A DNA stretch of 8,676 bases from positions 1 through 8,676 of the forward strand of contig JAOAJJ010000048.1 in assembly GCA_026414245.1 (NCBI GenBank). The letters are read 5' to 3'. The stretch's first letter is position 1; each line of letters starts with the position of its first letter. The notes under the pieces are model-generated. The model saw only the letters and a list, made by a program, of their open reading frames with translations, was not told the DNA's origin and made no database searches. Positions 6,891 to 8,676 of the stretch are shown piece by piece. The DNA comes from Candidatus Bathyarchaeota archaeon. Lineage in GTDB: Archaea > Thermoproteota > Bathyarchaeia > Bathyarchaeales > DTEX01. The position numbers were made by a program, and so were the translations under genes.

Positions 6891-6950
6891 ATGTGGGAAA
6901 AGTCAATAGACTTGGAAGTTATGATTGAGAGTTACTTAGATGACTTATAG
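6891..6950 (+). CDS. Possible micro-ORF, 19 codons
   Basis: ATG 6891 to TAG 6948-6950 encodes MWEKSIDLEVMIESYLDDL, an acidic, helix-like peptide. It follows GGGGTTG and sits about 33 bases downstream of the symmetrical TTTAAA element, which is the spacing expected of an archaeal short-leader gene. It points away from the radical SAM gene, and no other + strand gene lies nearby. Against it: it is too short for codon statistics, and it has no recognisable family. It could be a real small peptide, a gene relic or chance. Confidence 0.2.
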   Translation: MWEKSIDLEVMIESYLDDL

Positions 6951-7033
6951 ATAATTTCAGCAATCTGATGCGTTTCCACGCGCACGCCTATATGAGGGGA
7001 AGATCGACGCAACTACCTCTAAACCTGAGACGG

Positions 7034-7945
7034 TTAAAATGATTCTAATATCCGATTCACTATTATTTCAGGACTAAAAGGCTCTATATCCTCGTATCTC
7101 TGCCCAACTCCCAGAAACAATATTGGCTTCTTAGTCATATATACTATGGAGAACGCTGCCCCGCCTTTTGCATCCGCATCCATCTTCGTAAGTATCGACC
7201 CACTTATATCGATGTATTTGCTAAATTCCTCTGCCTGCGAGACGGCATCGTTCCCAGTCAATGCGTCCCCAACAAATATTGTCAAGTCTGGTTTTACTAC
7301 GCGAACTATCTTCTCCATCTCCATCATGAGATTCTTATTAGTCTGCATCCTTCCAGCCGTATCTATTAAAACAGCATTTATCCCCCTAGCCCTAGCGTAT
7401 TGCGCAGCGTCATAAGCCACCGCAGCCGCATCTGAGCCATACTTATGTTTAATCATGGGGACTTCAAGCCTTCTCGCATGCTGCTCAAGCTGCTCTATTG
7501 AGCCCGCTCTGAACGTGTCGCTGCACGCCAAGACCACTGAATAGCCCTTTTTAAGCAGCAGGTTCGCTATTTTAGCAATAGTTGTTGTTTTCCCAGTTCC
7601 ATTTATCCCGACAAAAACAATTATGCATGGCTCCTTCAGCCTTCGCTTCCTCTCGACTAAATCGATGAGGTCTACTTCTTCCCGGGTTTTAAGGATATCT
7701 AGGAGGATGCTTCTTAACATCTCTTTCATGACTTTACGTTTATCTTCGAACCTGCTGACCTTTAGCCCAATCAGTCTCTTCTCCAGTTCACCACATATAT
7801 GCTCTGCTACAGCTAGGGCGACATCATTCTCTAAAAGCGTAAGCTTAAATTCCCAGAGAATTTCCCCAATATTCTCCGGCTTAAGCTCCAGGGTTGAAAT
7901 TTTATTCAGCAATCCACTTAATGCGTCACGTAGCTTTTCAAACAT
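7034..7945 (-). CDS. ftsY: Signal recognition particle receptor FtsY
   Basis: FtsY is the membrane-associated GTPase that receives SRP-bound ribosomes and delivers them to SecYEG. Seen: an N-domain helical bundle (about 1-100), then the G domain with P-loop GINGTGKTT (113-121), the SRP-GTPase insertion DTFRAGSIEQL (143-153), DTAGR (195-199), TKMD (253-256) and the closing GVGQRYEDIEPF (279-290). The GVGQ motif distinguishes FtsY from SRP54, which has GTGE here, and there is no M domain. At 303 residues it is short: it lacks the long acidic A domain, and the first helix (FEKLRDALSGLLNKI) is a candidate amphipathic membrane-targeting segment. It starts 10 bases after pfdA, and the pfdA-ftsY pair is conserved across archaea. 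Confidence 0.97.
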   Translation of the reverse strand: MFEKLRDALSGLLNKISTLELKPENIGEILWEFKLTLLENDVALAVAEHICGELEKRLIGLKVSRFEDKRKVMKEMLRSILLDILKTREEVDLIDLVERKRRLKEPCIIVFVGINGTGKTTTIAKIANLLLKKGYSVVLACSDTFRAGSIEQLEQHARRLEVPMIKHKYGSDAAAVAYDAAQYARARGINAVLIDTAGRMQTNKNLMMEMEKIVRVVKPDLTIFVGDALTGNDAVSQAEEFSKYIDISGSILTKMDADAKGGAAFSIVYMTKKPILFLGVGQRYEDIEPFSPEIIVNRILESF

Positions 7946-7955
7946 TCCTACTTTC

Positions 7956-8393
7956 TCAGCCCTGCCTTTTAAGTCTCGAGGTTAATTCTTGTAGCCTAGC
8001 TTGTCTTTCCCTTATGCTGGTTAAAACCTGATTTAGTTGTTGCTCCAATGCCGCCCTAGCCTTATTTAGCTCAGCTATTCTGTTTGCTATATCTTCTTTA
8101 GCCTCCTTTATTGTTTTCTCTATAGCTATTCCAGCACCCACACCATAAACCACCTTATCGGTTTCTTCGAGAACAGCTTTAATGTATGAACCGCCACCTA
8201 TTGGGACAAAAATATGATTCGAATCCTTCTTCTCAATGCCTTCAAGAGACATGCTGGCTAAATTAAGCTCCGTTAAATTAGCGTTGACTAGGTTTAATCT
8301 TAACTGTAGGTTTTCGGCAGTGTTCTCCAGCAACCTCAATTCAACTATAAGTCTTCTAATTTCATCCTCTATAGATCCAGATGAAGCTGACAT
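7956..8393 (-). CDS. pfdA: Prefoldin subunit alpha
   Basis: This is a subunit of the hexameric prefoldin chaperone (two alpha, four beta), which captures unfolded proteins between coiled-coil tentacles and passes them to the thermosome. The 145 residues show the alpha-class plan: an N-terminal coiled coil (about 8-50), two central beta hairpins (IFVPIGGGSYIKAVL at 61-75 and KVVYGVGAGIAIEK at 80-93), and a C-terminal coiled coil (about 94-143) rich in Leu, Glu, Gln and Arg. The hairpins form the oligomer core. Start ATG 8393 has no strong ribosome site; GGTAGA about 9 bases upstream is weak. It lies 45 bases after the LX gene and 10 bases before ftsY, in the usual archaeal order. Confidence 0.95.
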   Translation of the reverse strand: MSASSGSIEDEIRRLIVELRLLENTAENLQLRLNLVNANLTELNLASMSLEGIEKKDSNHIFVPIGGGSYIKAVLEETDKVVYGVGAGIAIEKTIKEAKEDIANRIAELNKARAALEQQLNQVLTSIRERQARLQELTSRLKRQG

Positions 8394-8427
8394 AAGGGAT
8401 CTACCAAAGACATAAGTTGAGAAGAAA

Positions 8428-8437
8428 CTTAAATAAG
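8428..8437 (-). promoter_or_regulatory. Weak candidate internal TATA element before pfdA
   Basis: Read on the - strand, CTTATTTAAG lies in the 45-base gap between the LX gene and pfdA, about 35-44 bases before ATG 8393. It could start a transcript with a leader of about 15 bases, which would suit a pfdA with no strong ribosome site. No clear BRE is present, so operon read-through remains likely. Confidence 0.25.
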
Positions 8438-8438
8438 T

Positions 8439-8642
8439 TTAGGGTTTTTCTCCGCGGCGAACCTCCTCAACCTTCAGAATCTTTATGTGGAATCGCTTAA
8501 CCCTATGTTTACTGCCAAAAATCTCATATATTTTCTCTAGGGCATGCTCTGGCTTCAAGGCTCTTATCTCCTTTCTGAATATTGTCTTAAAGTTTGGCTT
8601 CGTTATCTTTCCAATTACCACATAGACTTTAACCTCACTCAT
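8439..8642 (-). CDS. rplX: 50S ribosomal protein LX (L18Ae/L20A family)
   Basis: This is a small archaeal large-subunit protein equivalent to half of eukaryotic eL18/L18Ae. Residues VYVVIGKITKPNF near the start and FRKEIRALKPEHALEKIYEIFGSKH, then the basic strand RVKRFHIKILKVEEV, match the LX family, and the length (67 residues from ATG 8642) is in its normal 60-80 range. A TTG at 8651 would add MAK, but the ribosome site AAGGTGAT directly abuts it, while ATG 8642 is properly spaced. The ATG overlaps the upstream reading frame by 8 bases (ATGAGTGA). Order LX, prefoldin alpha, FtsY is conserved in archaea. Confidence 0.92.
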   Translation of the reverse strand: MSEVKVYVVIGKITKPNFKTIFRKEIRALKPEHALEKIYEIFGSKHRVKRFHIKILKVEEVRRGEKP

Positions 8643-8676
8643 TTTCGCCAATCACCTTAAGGGCACGACCTATTAT
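8635..8676 (-). CDS. tif6: C-terminal end of a gene upstream of LX, probably translation initiation factor 6 (partial)
   Basis: The last 13 codons of a - strand gene enter from the right edge, reading IIGRALKVIGENE and ending at TGA 8637-8635. In archaea the gene before LX is usually tif6, whose product aIF6 binds the 50S subunit and keeps the subunits apart. The pattern I-x-x-AL is compatible with the aIF6 tail, but 13 residues are not diagnostic. The stop overlaps the LX start by 8 bases, so the two are translationally coupled. The identity comes mainly from synteny. Confidence 0.5.
   Translation of the reverse strand: MIGRALKVIGENE
8652..8658 (-). promoter_or_regulatory. Ribosome binding site for the LX gene
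   Basis: On the - strand AAGGTGA (within AAGGTGAT) matches the archaeal anti-Shine-Dalgarno complement and is 9 bases before ATG 8642. It leaves no room to serve TTG 8651, which decides the start. Confidence 0.55.

Larger units (their letters stand above)
6822..7033. other. Intergenic region between ftsY and the radical SAM gene
   Basis: These 212 bases hold the radical SAM promoter candidate and no gene of normal size. Two very short frames are visible: + strand 6891-6950 (19 codons) and - strand 6932-7012 (26 codons from a TTG). There is one GC-rich patch at 6969-6988 with a 4-bp GCGT/ACGC stem closed by TTCC. I find no tRNA-like fold and no complete C/D-box set. The nearest T run for ftsY termination on the - strand is CTTTTCCC, about 135 bases past its stop, so the 3' end of that transcript is not obvious. 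Confidence 0.4.

Noticed and set aside
6885..6985. Possible C/D-box sRNA in the intergenic region
   Set aside because: There are partial matches (TTGATGT, TAGATGA and a CTGA), but no canonical RTGATGA box C with properly spaced D', C' and D boxes.
7623..7985. 120-codon + strand frame opposite ftsY and the end of pfdA
   Set aside because: It is very rich in Ser, Phe and Leu, runs antisense to two conserved genes, and has no recognisable motif.
8643..8651. TTG 8651 as the LX start
   Set aside because: The AAGGTGAT site abuts it directly, whereas ATG 8642 is spaced correctly and overlaps the upstream stop by 8 bases as at other junctions.
1..8676. tRNA or rRNA genes, CRISPR array, insertion sequence
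   Set aside because: I found no T-loop GTTCGAATC-type motif with an acceptor stem, no regularly spaced repeats, and no transposase or terminal inverted repeats on either strand.

Overview
The window is archaeal chromosomal DNA. It carries two conserved information-processing gene clusters, with a small accessory stretch between them. The evidence for an archaeon is an RNA polymerase A/B gene pair followed by L30e, a 145-residue two-KH NusA and an archaeal-type S12, together with a second cluster of LX (L18Ae), prefoldin alpha and FtsY. Ribosome binding sites resemble GGAGGTGA, and the promoter candidates look like BRE/TATA elements. The RNA polymerase largest subunit is one unsplit 1281-residue protein, whereas most archaea encode A' and A'' separately. 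Unsplit forms are known from Korarchaeota, Thaumarchaeota/Aigarchaeota and some Asgard archaea. This suggests a deep TACK-type or Asgard-like lineage, but the window alone does not fix the phylum.

Bases 1-5175 (+ strand) hold the end of rpoB, the fused rpoA, rpl30e, nusA and rps12, that is, the transcription half of the archaeal str-type operon. The genes are packed tightly: rpoB-rpoA is separated by 1 base, and rpoA-rpl30e and rpl30e-nusA each overlap by 8 bases. The usual next gene, rps7, is absent. After rps12 the next gene is convergent and only 8 bases away.

Bases 5184-6821 (- strand) hold an unrecognised 156-residue protein and, upstream of it in the same direction, a 349-residue radical SAM enzyme with extra cysteines. 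Each has its own candidate TATA element with a short leader. Bases 6822-7033 are intergenic. They contain a self-complementary TTTAAA promoter candidate and two very short reading frames of doubtful reality.

Bases 7034-8676 (- strand) hold ftsY, pfdA, the LX ribosomal protein gene and the last codons of a gene that by position is probably tif6 (aIF6). This is a familiar archaeal cluster linking 50S maturation, co-translational targeting and protein folding. I see no tRNA, rRNA, CRISPR array, insertion sequence or clear pseudogene. The least explained part is the radical SAM gene with its 156-residue neighbour and the intergenic region upstream.
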